From Actinoplanes solisilvae (GTDB lineage: Bacteria > Actinomycetota > Actinomycetes > Mycobacteriales > Micromonosporaceae): DNA of 64,000 bases. Shown here piece after piece: positions 16,978 to 25,491 of the stretch. The stretch covers positions 248,001 to 312,000 of the forward strand of contig NZ_RJAC01000006.1 in assembly GCF_003999975.1 (NCBI RefSeq), in the 5' to 3' direction. The notes beneath the pieces were generated by a model. That model was not told the origin of the DNA. It worked only from the letters and a program-made list of their open reading frames with translations, and made no database searches. Each line of letters opens with the position of its first letter. Position 1 is the stretch's first letter. A program made the position numbers and the translations under genes.

Positions 16978-18081
16978 ATGAGGAAATGGACGTTGGAGCT
17001 CCTGCTGGCGGCCCTCGCCACGGCGCTCGGCGTCTTCTTCCTGCTCAATTCGCTGGGCGAGGGCGACGGCGCGCCGGTGGCGGCCGAGGTGGCCACGGGT
17101 GTGCTGGCCGCGGCCGGTCTGGTGCTGTTCCGTCGCACCCGCCCGGTCACGCTGACGCTGGTGCTCATCCCGCTCGGCATCCTGTTCGCGATGCCGATGG
17201 GCGCCACCCCGATCGCCCTGTTCGCGGTCGGCCTGCACCGTCGCGGCCGCATCGCCGCCGGCCTGGCCGCGCTGCACGCCGTGCTGGTCGCGAGCGTCTA
17301 TCTGGTGGCGCTCGGCCCGACCCGGGTCTATTACGAGAGCGTCATCTTCCTCGTGCTGCTCAACGTCAGCCTCGTCGCGATCGCCCTGCTGATCCGCTCG
17401 CAGCGCCAGCTCGTCGCCTCGTGGGCCGAACGCGCCCGCCAGGCCGAGGAGGGTCAGCGGCTGCGGGTCGAGCAGGCCCGCCTGGCCGAGCGCGAACGCA
17501 TCGCCCGCGAGATGCACGACGTGCTGGCCCACCGCATCTCGCTGCTCGCCGTTCACGCGGGCGCCTTGGAGGTCCGCCGTGAGGCGTCCGCCGAGGAGCA
17601 GGCCGCGGCCGGGGTGATCCGCGAGTGCGCCCACGACGCCCTGGAAGATCTGCGCTCGGTGATCGGCATGCTGCGCGCCCCCGCCGAAGACCAGCCCCAG
17701 CCCACGCTGGGCGACGTGCCCGCGCTGGTCGAGCAGTCCCGGGCGGCCGGGGCCGAGGTGGGGCTGCGGCTCGACGGCGGCGACGGCGTGCCCGCGACGG
17801 TCGGGCGCCACGCCTACCGCATCGTGCAGGAGGCGCTGACCAACGCCCGCAAGCACGCGCCGGGGGCGCCGGTGCGGGTCGCGATCAGCGGCTGCGCCGA
17901 GCAGGGCCTCGCCGTGGCCGTGGAGAACGCTTTGGCCCCGGGCGGCGGCGTGCTGCCGGGGGCGGGGTCGGGCCTGGCCGGGCTGCGCGAGCGGGTGCAG
18001 CTCGTCGGCGGCCGCCTCGAGCACGGCCCGACGGCGGCCGGCGAGTTCCATCTGAAAGCCTGGCTGCCGTGGGCGACGTGA
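16978..18081 (+). CDS. Two-component sensor histidine kinase (HisKA_3, NarL partner type)
   Basis: 367 aa. Several N-terminal membrane helices without a sizeable external domain, a coiled linker, the phospho-acceptor box REMHDVLAHRIS, and an ATPase domain with YRIVQEALTNARKHA (N box) and GSGLAGLRERV (G box). TAGCGT lies 7 nt before the ATG, so the transcript should be leaderless. Its TGA overlaps the GTG of the response regulator by 4 nt, so the two are translationally coupled. The signal is unknown and probably sensed in or at the membrane. Confidence 0.93.
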   Translation: MRKWTLELLLAALATALGVFFLLNSLGEGDGAPVAAEVATGVLAAAGLVLFRRTRPVTLTLVLIPLGILFAMPMGATPIALFAVGLHRRGRIAAGLAALHAVLVASVYLVALGPTRVYYESVIFLVLLNVSLVAIALLIRSQRQLVASWAERARQAEEGQRLRVEQARLAERERIAREMHDVLAHRISLLAVHAGALEVRREASAEEQAAAGVIRECAHDALEDLRSVIGMLRAPAEDQPQPTLGDVPALVEQSRAAGAEVGLRLDGGDGVPATVGRHAYRIVQEALTNARKHAPGAPVRVAISGCAEQGLAVAVENALAPGGGVLPGAGSGLAGLRERVQLVGGRLEHGPTAAGEFHLKAWLPWAT

Positions 18082-18833
18082 GCACCGGGGCGGCGGGCAC
18101 CGAGGCGGCCGGCACCGGGGCGGTCAGCGCTGGTGCCGGGACGGCCGGCGTGGGGAGCGCAGGCGCCGTGCCTTCGGGCGCCGACCGGGCGGCCCCGGTC
18201 AGAGTGCTTCTCGCCGACGACGACGCGCTCGTCCGGGCGGGACTCACCATGATGCTTTCGGCGTTCGACGATCTCGAGGTGGTCGGCGCGGTCACCGACG
18301 GCACCGAGGTGGCCTCGGCCGTCAACACGCACAAGCCCGACGTCGTGCTGATGGACATCCGCATGCCGGGCCTCGACGGGCTCAGCGCGACCGAGTCGGT
18401 GCGGTCCCGCAAGGACGCCCCCGAGGTCATCGTGCTGACGACCTTCGACACCGACGAGCACGTGCTGCGGGCGATGCGCGCCGGGGCGGGTGGCTTCCTG
18501 CTCAAGCACACCCCGCCGCGCGAGATCGCCGAGGCCGTACGGCGGGTGGCCGCGGGCGAGCCGATGATGTCGCCCGAGGTGCTGCGCAAGATGATCGGCA
18601 TGGTGTCGGGCCCCGACCCCGGGCGGGAGCGGGCACGGGCGGCCCTCGAACGGCTGAGCCCGGGCGAGAACGAGGTCGCCCGGCTGATCGCCGAGGGCCG
18701 CACGAACCAGGAGATCGCCACCGCGTTGCTGATGAGCACGGCGACCGTCAAGGCGTACGTCTCACGGATCTTCACGAAGCTGACGCTGACCAACCGCGTG
18801 CAGATCGCCCTGCTCGTGCACGACGCCCGCTGA
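18078..18833 (+). CDS. NarL/FixJ response regulator with Ala/Gly-rich N-terminal extension
   Basis: 251 aa if GTG 18078, overlapping the kinase stop as GTGA, is the start. The first 40 or so residues are a repetitive A/G/T/S stretch with no family counterpart; the receiver domain starts at VRVLLADDD and holds the phospho-Asp in LMDIRMPG and Lys in LLKHTP. The C-terminal LuxR helix-turn-helix is clear (GRTNQEIATALLMSTATVKA). A later start that removes the extension would be out of coupling. It is the cognate regulator of the preceding kinase. Confidence 0.92.
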   Translation: MSTGAAGTEAAGTGAVSAGAGTAGVGSAGAVPSGADRAAPVRVLLADDDALVRAGLTMMLSAFDDLEVVGAVTDGTEVASAVNTHKPDVVLMDIRMPGLDGLSATESVRSRKDAPEVIVLTTFDTDEHVLRAMRAGAGGFLLKHTPPREIAEAVRRVAAGEPMMSPEVLRKMIGMVSGPDPGRERARAALERLSPGENEVARLIAEGRTNQEIATALLMSTATVKAYVSRIFTKLTLTNRVQIALLVHDAR

Positions 18834-18836
18834 CGA

Positions 18837-20342
18837 TCAGGCGGGGGCCGGGAGCATGCGCTGGATCAGGGCGTCGAGCGGCACGCTGGCGAAGCCGACC
18901 CGCACGTCGCTCGCGCCGTAGGGCAGCCAGAAACGGCCCTCGTGCACGACCCCGCCGCACGAGTAGAGCACGTTCGGCACGTACCCCTCGCGTTCGATGT
19001 CGTCCGGCTCGATCAGGCCCTCGGGCAGGTCGGCGATGACCTTCGACGGGTCGTCCAGGTCGAGCAGCATCGCGCCGATCGCGTAGCGCCGCATCGGCCC
19101 GACGCCGTGGGTGAGCACCAGCCACCCGGCCTCGGTCTCGATCGGCGAGCCGCAGTTGCCGACCTGGATGAGGTCCCAGCCGCGGTGCGGGGCCAGCAGC
19201 GGCACAGACGGCTGCCACCGGTGCTGCGAGTCGCGGACGGCCAGCCCGAGCGTTTCGCCGTCGGAGCGGCAGAGCGCCATCTTCACGCCGTTCACGTAGC
19301 GCGGGAACAGCGCCACACCCTTGTTGCGGGCCGCCGGTCCGCTGAGCCGGGTCACCTCGAAGTGCCGCAGGTCGCGCGTGAAGATGACCCGCCCGGAGAT
19401 CTGCCGGCCGTCGTACGCGGTGTAGGTCGCCTGGTAGGCGTGCCGCCCGTCGGGGTCGGTGACCCGCACGAACCGCGCGTCCTCCATGCCGTTGCTCTCG
19501 GCCGCGGTGGCCGGCCACATGACCCGCTGGTGCAGCGGCGTCGCGCAGGGGAACGTGAGCGCGTAGTCCTCCGACACGACGTGCCGGATCTTGTCGATCG
19601 TCTCCTGCGCGAGGGGCCGGGACAGCAGTTCGCCCGGGATGTGCGCGATGACGTCCTCGAACTCGACGTCGGTGAATCGTTCCGGCAGGACCGAGACGAC
19701 GTAGGCGGAGGCCTCGTTGTCGATCTCGGCGTCGATCAGGGCCGCGGAGAGCTGGTTCTTCCAGTGCGTGGCGTCGACCCGCTGGCCGATCGTGAGGGGG
19801 CCCTCACGGGTCTCCATGTGCAGCTTCTCGCCGGGGCCGAGCACGGCCGTGCAGAACCCGATGGACGAGATGTGGCCCTCGCCGATCTGCCGCAGGCTGA
19901 TCGCGACCCGCAGCTCGCCCGGCTCCATGCCGGTCTGGTCGGGGTGCTCGACCATCGACGGGTTGCACAGCGCGGCCGCCTCGACGGCGAACTCGTGGCT
20001 GAAGTAGGCGCCGATCAGCGAGCGCGTGGCCGGTGACAGCGTGATCTCGGGCGGCACCCGGTGTTGCACCAGCTCGTAGTGGTGCTGAAAGGTGCCGAGC
20101 AGGTCGTGGTGCCGGCCGCTGAAGCGGGTCAGCACGTCGTCGAGCAGCCGGCCGATCTCGTCCTCGTCGAGCTGCAGGATGCGCTCGATCAGCCGGCCGG
20201 CCCTGTTCTGGACGGTTTGTGAGTCCTCGCCGGGCACGAACAGCTTGATCACCACGCGCCGGCCGTCCGGCTGCATGACGACGTCGTGCCGGACGACCTC
20301 GCTCGGGGCGGGTTTGGCTTTCTTGTTGAGCGTTGCGGTCAC
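18837..20342 (-). CDS. GH130-type glycoside phosphorylase/hydrolase
   Basis: 501 aa. Five-bladed propeller motifs of GH130 are visible: GMEDARF, KGVALFP, GNCGSPIE followed by GWLVLTHGVG, and YVPNVLYSCG. GH130 enzymes mostly phosphorolyse beta-mannosidic bonds. An N-terminal extension of about 170 residues precedes the catalytic part. The GTG start overlaps the stop of the preceding gene (GTGA), and two GT4 genes lie further upstream in the same operon, so the enzyme may turn over a glycan made by them. The sugar is inferred, not seen. Confidence 0.85.
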   Translation of the reverse strand: MTATLNKKAKPAPSEVVRHDVVMQPDGRRVVIKLFVPGEDSQTVQNRAGRLIERILQLDEDEIGRLLDDVLTRFSGRHHDLLGTFQHHYELVQHRVPPEITLSPATRSLIGAYFSHEFAVEAAALCNPSMVEHPDQTGMEPGELRVAISLRQIGEGHISSIGFCTAVLGPGEKLHMETREGPLTIGQRVDATHWKNQLSAALIDAEIDNEASAYVVSVLPERFTDVEFEDVIAHIPGELLSRPLAQETIDKIRHVVSEDYALTFPCATPLHQRVMWPATAAESNGMEDARFVRVTDPDGRHAYQATYTAYDGRQISGRVIFTRDLRHFEVTRLSGPAARNKGVALFPRYVNGVKMALCRSDGETLGLAVRDSQHRWQPSVPLLAPHRGWDLIQVGNCGSPIETEAGWLVLTHGVGPMRRYAIGAMLLDLDDPSKVIADLPEGLIEPDDIEREGYVPNVLYSCGGVVHEGRFWLPYGASDVRVGFASVPLDALIQRMLPAPA

Positions 20343-21421
20343 GCTAAGCCGCCTGACGGTCGGGTCGCGCTCCTGGTCGCCAGCGTGCGGGCGTGCTGCA
20401 GCGTGGAGACGAGCGCGAGGGTGGATTCGGCTCCTTGGTTTACATTAGGACCTTCCGCCGTCAATCCGTCATAACATCCGCCGGTTAGGGGGTCATACAT
20501 CGTCTGCTGGCCGTCATTGTCGCCTAAGAACCAGGCGATTGCCCGAAAGAGCTGCTGGTCCCAGCGTTCGTCCCCGGTGATCGCCCCCGCGGTGGCGCAG
20601 GCGTCGGCGGTCGCGGCCGCCTCGATCGGCTGCTGGTCGAAGCGGTGCTTGGGCACGCCGGAGCGCCAGCCGCCGACCGGCACGACCGACAGGTGCCCGT
20701 CGTGGTCCTGTTCGCGGCAGAGCCAGGCCAGCATCTTGAGTCCGGCGCGCAGCATCGCCTCGTCGCCGAGCAGGTCCCCGGCCGAGATCAGCACCTCGGG
20801 CAGTGCCGGGTTGGCGTAGGTGAGTTCGGCCTCGGGCCAGAGCCATTCGGGCGTGGCCGGCGGGAGGCCGATCACCGTGGCCGCGTCGGCGAGCAGGTCG
20901 GCGGCGTCGCGGGCCCGTGGGTCGACCCGCAGCACCTCGGCCGCGCCCAGCCCGGCGAACGCCATCGCGCGGGGCCACGGCGAGCGGGTTCGCGCCCCGA
21001 TGAGGAACGCGTTCAGCGCCTCGCGGCGGATCCACGGCACGGTCGAGCGGGCGGCGGCGGTGCCCAGCCCCCAGAGCGCGCGCCCCCACCAGTCACCCAG
21101 CGACGGCTCGTCCTCCCACCGCCGCTCGTACGAGAACCGGTTGCGGAAGCTGCCGTCGGGTTCCTGCGCGTAGGTGAGGAAGGCCAGGTACCGCTCGGCC
21201 AGCCCGACGAGCTGAGCGGTCGGGCGCGGCTCGCGGCAGATCAGCAGCAACCCGCGGGACACGTCGTCGACGCAGTAGCCGTGCTCGCGCCGCACGATCG
21301 CGTTGCGGGCGTGCTCGAGCAGGCCGGTGTCGTCGGACAGGCGCGCGACGTGACTCCAGTCGGGGGGAGGGGCGTCGGCGAGCTGGATCGGCGGCGGTAC
21401 GAGCCGCAGACCGATGCTCAT
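20339..21421 (-). CDS. Unknown (alpha/alpha)-barrel glycosidase-like protein of GH130/GT operon
   Basis: 360 aa, rich in regularly spaced helices with aromatic and Gly-rich turns (SLGDWWGRALWGLG, TGGCYDGL, NQGAESTLAL), which suggests an alpha/alpha-toroid such as those of glycosidases. No catalytic residues can be named. ATG 21421 overlaps the stop of the GT4 gene (ATGA), and its own stop overlaps the GH130 start, so all three are tightly coupled. A role in processing the same glycan is likely. Confidence 0.6.
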   Translation of the reverse strand: MSIGLRLVPPPIQLADAPPPDWSHVARLSDDTGLLEHARNAIVRREHGYCVDDVSRGLLLICREPRPTAQLVGLAERYLAFLTYAQEPDGSFRNRFSYERRWEDEPSLGDWWGRALWGLGTAAARSTVPWIRREALNAFLIGARTRSPWPRAMAFAGLGAAEVLRVDPRARDAADLLADAATVIGLPPATPEWLWPEAELTYANPALPEVLISAGDLLGDEAMLRAGLKMLAWLCREQDHDGHLSVVPVGGWRSGVPKHRFDQQPIEAAATADACATAGAITGDERWDQQLFRAIAWFLGDNDGQQTMYDPLTGGCYDGLTAEGPNVNQGAESTLALVSTLQHARTLATRSATRPSGGLA

Positions 21422-22563
21422 GCGGGGACCGGAGTGCCGAGGGGCGCGCTCACCAGCCGCCAGGCGAGGGCCTGGTAGCGGGCGGCCACCGCGGGCCAGC
21501 GTAGGGTCGGGCCACCGGTCAGGGCGGTGAGCCGGTTCGACAGGCGCGTGGGATCGGCCAGCACGTGCCGGATCGCCGACGCCATCCCCTCGGGGTCCTG
21601 GTGGGGGACGAGCAGGCCGGGGCCGTCGGCGAGCAGTTCCACCGCGTGCGGGAACTCGGTCGCCACGACCGGGATGCCGGCGCCGACCGCCTCGATGAGC
21701 ACGCCCGAGGTGACCTGCTCGGTGGAGTCGTACGGGAGCACCACCGCGTCGGCCGAGCGGATCAGCCGGGACAGCTCGTCCTCCTCGAGGTAGGCGTCGT
21801 TCCAGACCACGGAGTCGGCCACTCCGAGCGAGCGGGCCAGGGCCTCGAGCGAGTCGCGGTAGGTGTCGCCGAACTGCTCCAGCACCTTCGGATGCGTACG
21901 GCCCGCGACCGTGTAGACCGGGGCCGGGCGTACGTCGTCGAGCAGTGCGAGCGCGCGCAGCGCCCACTCGATGCCCTTGCCGGGGCCGAGCAGTCCCCAG
22001 GTCAGCAGGTTGGGCCGCTCGTGCTCCTCGCGGGCGCCGGTGCCGCGGCTGGCCGCGCCGTGCGGGATCACCGAGATCTTGCGCGGGTCGATCGCGTAGC
22101 CGGCCAGCAGACGCTGCCGGGCGGTGTCGGTCATGGTCACGACGGCGTCGGCGGTCGCGGCGATGCGCTCGAGCACCTGGCGCTGCAGCGGGTCGGGCGA
22201 GCTGAGCACGGTGTGCAGCACGACGATCGAGGGCACGCGCAGGGCGCGCAGCAGCGGGAGCACCTCGTTGCCGGCGTCACCGGGGTAGATGCCGTATTCG
22301 TGCTGCAGGATCGCCACGTCGAAGCGGTTGAGCGCGTTGGCCGCCGCCGGCCAGCCGCCCGGGGTGTCGGTGTGCCAGGTGTGCACCGTCCGCGGGGCGG
22401 CGGGATCCAGCTCGATGCCCCCGCTGATGTTGTCGTGGGAGAGCAACCGGACGACCCCCGAGCCGCCTTCCGTGTTCAGATGCGTCGCTAGTGCCGCATT
22501 GAACGTTGCCAAACCGCATTGCGTCGGTGGGTAGGTGCTCAGAAAACCGTACGTGGCGGGCAT
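21418..22563 (-). CDS. GT4-family glycosyltransferase
   Basis: 381 aa from ATG 22563, which has AAGG seven bases upstream; an upstream frame adds 14 unlikely residues. GT-B fold: STYPPTQCGLATF at the N-terminus, VIPHGA in the linker, GLLGPGKGIEW at the start of the donor domain, and VVLPYDSTEQVTSG ahead of the nucleotide-sugar contacts. It transfers a sugar, with retention, from a nucleotide donor. First gene of the three-gene coupled block with the 360-aa protein and GH130. Confidence 0.88.
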   Translation of the reverse strand: MPATYGFLSTYPPTQCGLATFNAALATHLNTEGGSGVVRLLSHDNISGGIELDPAAPRTVHTWHTDTPGGWPAAANALNRFDVAILQHEYGIYPGDAGNEVLPLLRALRVPSIVVLHTVLSSPDPLQRQVLERIAATADAVVTMTDTARQRLLAGYAIDPRKISVIPHGAASRGTGAREEHERPNLLTWGLLGPGKGIEWALRALALLDDVRPAPVYTVAGRTHPKVLEQFGDTYRDSLEALARSLGVADSVVWNDAYLEEDELSRLIRSADAVVLPYDSTEQVTSGVLIEAVGAGIPVVATEFPHAVELLADGPGLLVPHQDPEGMASAIRHVLADPTRLSNRLTALTGGPTLRWPAVAARYQALAWRLVSAPLGTPVPA

Positions 22564-22662
22564 GACATGGCCTTTCTCGCTCAGCGTCTGCCTTCCCCGC
22601 GGCACTGCTCAACGCACCCGGACAGGGCTGTGCCGGGCGCGCGCAAACGCCATTGCGGAGAA

Positions 22663-22708
22663 CCGGGAAATTGCCCGGATTAACGCGCAATTCACATTGC
22701 GACGTTAA
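22663..22708. terminator. Tandem dyads between the two GT4 genes
   Basis: CCGGG-N6-CCCGG (22663-22678) is followed by a longer dyad, TTAACGCGCAAT then TCAC then ATTGCGACGTTAA (22680-22708), pairing 12 bp with one bulged base. The second starts 14 nt past the stop of the upstream GT4 gene on the minus strand and is less GC-rich than its surroundings. It may terminate or attenuate transcription, or be an operator. Confidence 0.5.
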
Positions 22709-22721
22709 CAAGAAGAACGAT

Positions 22722-23723
22722 TCACCCGACGATTTTCCGGTAAATCTCCAGGTAGTCCTCAACCATGCGGTCGCGGGAGAACCGTTCCCGGGCGCGGCGT
22801 GCGCAGGCCGCCCGGTCGAGGTCTCCGACCCGGTCGACGGCATCGACCGCTTCGTCCACGTCCTCGACGAGAAATCCGGTGACGCCCTCGTCGACCACTT
22901 CCGGCATGGACCCTTTCCGGTACGCCACCACCGGCGTCCCGCACGCCATCGACTCGACCACCGACAAACCGAACGGCTCGGCGAACCGGATGGGGTGCAG
23001 CAGCGTGAGCCCCGACCCGAGGATCGCGCCGCGCTCGTCCGGCCCGACCGAGCCCCGGTAGACCACCCGGTCCCCGTCGATCCGCGGTTCGATGAGCTCC
23101 TCGAAGTAGGCCTGGTCCTGCACGATCCCGCACATGATCAGGCGCCGGCCGGCCCGCCGCGCGATCTCGATGGCCAGGTCGGTGCCCTTGTCGGGGTGGA
23201 TGCGCCCGAACAGGATCAGGTCGTCCCCGCCGGTTGCGTCGGCCGGCAGCCCGTCCAGGTCGATGCCGTGGTGCACCGTGCCGAGGTAGTCGAGGTCGGG
23301 GGAGCGGTCGCTGTCCGAGATCGAGACGTACGCCGACCGGCCGCGGCGGTAGGCGGGCAGGATGCTGGGCCCGGAGAAGCCGTGGATCGTCGTCACCATC
23401 GGCGCGGCGCACGACTGCGAGAACGCCAGCGGCAGCCAGTCGAGCTGGTTGTGCACGAGGTCGAACTCGCCCGAGCGGGCCAGCGCGTGCCCGATGTGCA
23501 GCGCCTCCCAGACCCGGCCGTCGAGCGCGTCGTTCTCCTCGTACCCGCTCGGCGCGACCCCGTCGAGGGTGGCCTTGGTGATCGAGTCGAGCGTGGCGAA
23601 CAGCGTGACGTCGATGCCCCGCTCCACCAGCCCCTCGGTGATCAGGCTCGTGACCAGTTCCCACGGCCCGTAATGCAACGGCGGAGTGCGCCATGCGATC
23701 GGGCCCAGCATGGCGACCTTCAT
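22722..23723 (-). CDS. GT4-family glycosyltransferase
   Basis: 333 aa. GT-B enzyme with WELVTSLITEGLVERG near the start, a linker VHHGIDLD, donor-domain GRIHPDKGTD and the E-x7-E region EPFGLSVVESMACGTPVV. It uses a nucleotide-activated sugar. It heads the glycan operon and is divergent from the GH13 gene across 82 bp that hold a palindrome. Confidence 0.9.
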   Translation of the reverse strand: MKVAMLGPIAWRTPPLHYGPWELVTSLITEGLVERGIDVTLFATLDSITKATLDGVAPSGYEENDALDGRVWEALHIGHALARSGEFDLVHNQLDWLPLAFSQSCAAPMVTTIHGFSGPSILPAYRRGRSAYVSISDSDRSPDLDYLGTVHHGIDLDGLPADATGGDDLILFGRIHPDKGTDLAIEIARRAGRRLIMCGIVQDQAYFEELIEPRIDGDRVVYRGSVGPDERGAILGSGLTLLHPIRFAEPFGLSVVESMACGTPVVAYRKGSMPEVVDEGVTGFLVEDVDEAVDAVDRVGDLDRAACARRARERFSRDRMVEDYLEIYRKIVG

Positions 23724-23747
23724 GACAAAAGCCGCTTTCCGGTAGTT

Positions 23748-23757
23748 AGCACGTGCT
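23748..23757. promoter_or_regulatory. Palindrome AGCACGTGCT in divergent promoter region
   Basis: Perfect 10-bp palindrome, extended to a near-dyad TTAGCACGTGCTTAG, midway between the divergent GT4 and GH13 genes. Its position suits an operator serving both. No regulator gene lies beside it. Confidence 0.35.
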
Positions 23758-23805
23758 TAGTATGCCTAGCCGGTCAACGGTGCGTTTACGTGTTAGAGAA
23801 GACCC

Positions 23806-25491
23806 ATGACGGATTTGTGGTGGAAGAACGCGGTCGTTTACCAGATCTACCCGCGCAGCTTCGCCGACGCCGACGGCGACGGCATGGGCGACCTGCGCGG
23901 CATCATCGACCACCTCGACCACCTGGCCGAACTCGGCGTCGACGTGATCTGGCTGTCGCCGATCTATCCGTCGCCGCAGGACGACAACGGCTACGACATC
24001 AGCGACTACCAGGACATCGAACCGGTCTTCGGCACGCTGGAGATCTTCGACGAGCTGCTCGCCGGCATCCACGCCCGCGGCATGAAGCTGATCATGGACC
24101 TGGTCGTGAACCACTCCTCCGACGAGCACGCCTGGTTCGCCGAGAGCCGGTCGAGCCGCGACAACCCGAAACGCGACTGGTACTGGTGGGCGCCCCCTCG
24201 CGAGGGCCTGGAGGCGGGCACCCCCGGCGCCGAGCCGACCAACTGGGGTTCCGTCTTCGGCGGTTCGGCCTGGGAGCTCGACGAGAAGACCGGCGAGTAC
24301 TACCTGCACCTCTTCTCGACGAAGCAGCCCGACCTCAACTGGGAGAACCCCGAGGTCCGCGAGGCCGTGTACGCGATGATGAACTGGTGGCTCGACCGGG
24401 GCATCGACGGCTTCCGCATGGACGTCATCAACATGATCTCCAAGGTGCTGCCGCTGCCCGACGGCCGCCTGACCGCCGGCTCCGCGTACGGTGACGGCTC
24501 GGCCGGCTTCATCAACGGCCCGCGCATCCACGAGTTCCTTCAGGAGATGTACGCCAAGGTGTTCGCCGGTCGCGAGGCGCTGCTGACCGTCGGCGAGATG
24601 CCCGGTGTCACGGTCGACGAGGCGATCCTGTTCACCGACCCGCAGCGGCACGAGGTCGACATGGTCTTCCAGTTCGACCACGTCTGGGCCGACCGCGGCG
24701 CCGACCCCTGGCTGCTCATGCCGTTGCAGCTCACCAACCTCAAGGCGATCTTCAACCGGTGGCAGGCCGGGCTGGCCGAGGCCGGCTGGAACAGTCTCTA
24801 CTGGAACAACCACGACCAGCCGCGCGCCGTCTCCCGCTACGGCGACGACAGCCCCGGCTATCGGGTGGCGTCGGCCAAGATGCTCGGCACCGTGCTGCAC
24901 CTGCACCGGGGCACGCCCTACGTCTACCAGGGCGAAGAACTCGGAATGACGAACTTCCCCTTCCGTACGATCGACGAGTTCCGCGACATCGAGGCGCTCG
25001 GGCAATACGTGCAGGCCATCGACAAGGAGGGCCGCACCCCCGAGGAGGTGCTGACGGTGCTGCGCGCCCGGGGACGCGACAACGCCCGTACGCCCATGCA
25101 GTGGGACTCGTCGGCCCACGCGGGCTTCACGTCGGGGACGCCGTGGCTCGCGGTCAACCCGAACTACCCGTCGGTGAACGCCGCCGCGGCCCGCGAGGAC
25201 CCCGACTCGGTCTTCCACTACTACCGCAAACTGATCGAGCTGCGGCACACCGAGCCCGCGGTCGTCGAAGGTGACTTCACGATGGTCCTGCCCAACCACG
25301 AGCAGCTGTACGCCTTCACGCGCCGCCTGGGCCGCACCGAACTGCTCGTGATCGGCAACTTCTCGGGCGACGAGGTGCGCGCCGACCTCGACTGGTCCGA
25401 CGCGGAGCTGCTGCTGAACAACCTGCCCACGGCACCGAAGGACCAGACCCTGGCGCCGTGGCAGGCCGTCATCTACAAGCGAACGGTCTAG
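23806..25491 (+). CDS. GH13 oligo-1,6-glucosidase/alpha-glucosidase
   Basis: 561 aa, MalL-like. LWWKNAVVYQIYPRSF at the N-terminus, region I DLVVNH, nucleophile Asp206 in GFRMDV, acid/base Glu264 in VGEMPG and Asp337 in NNHDQPR. The long insert after EELGMTNFPF is normal for oligo-1,6-glucosidases and relatives. No signal peptide. Unlike the GH13 at 4358 it has no transporter beside it; it faces the GH130/GT4 operon and may recycle alpha-glucosides from storage or osmolyte pools. The stop codon overlaps that of the convergent sigma-like gene. Confidence 0.93.
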   Translation: MTDLWWKNAVVYQIYPRSFADADGDGMGDLRGIIDHLDHLAELGVDVIWLSPIYPSPQDDNGYDISDYQDIEPVFGTLEIFDELLAGIHARGMKLIMDLVVNHSSDEHAWFAESRSSRDNPKRDWYWWAPPREGLEAGTPGAEPTNWGSVFGGSAWELDEKTGEYYLHLFSTKQPDLNWENPEVREAVYAMMNWWLDRGIDGFRMDVINMISKVLPLPDGRLTAGSAYGDGSAGFINGPRIHEFLQEMYAKVFAGREALLTVGEMPGVTVDEAILFTDPQRHEVDMVFQFDHVWADRGADPWLLMPLQLTNLKAIFNRWQAGLAEAGWNSLYWNNHDQPRAVSRYGDDSPGYRVASAKMLGTVLHLHRGTPYVYQGEELGMTNFPFRTIDEFRDIEALGQYVQAIDKEGRTPEEVLTVLRARGRDNARTPMQWDSSAHAGFTSGTPWLAVNPNYPSVNAAAAREDPDSVFHYYRKLIELRHTEPAVVEGDFTMVLPNHEQLYAFTRRLGRTELLVIGNFSGDEVRADLDWSDAELLLNNLPTAPKDQTLAPWQAVIYKRTV

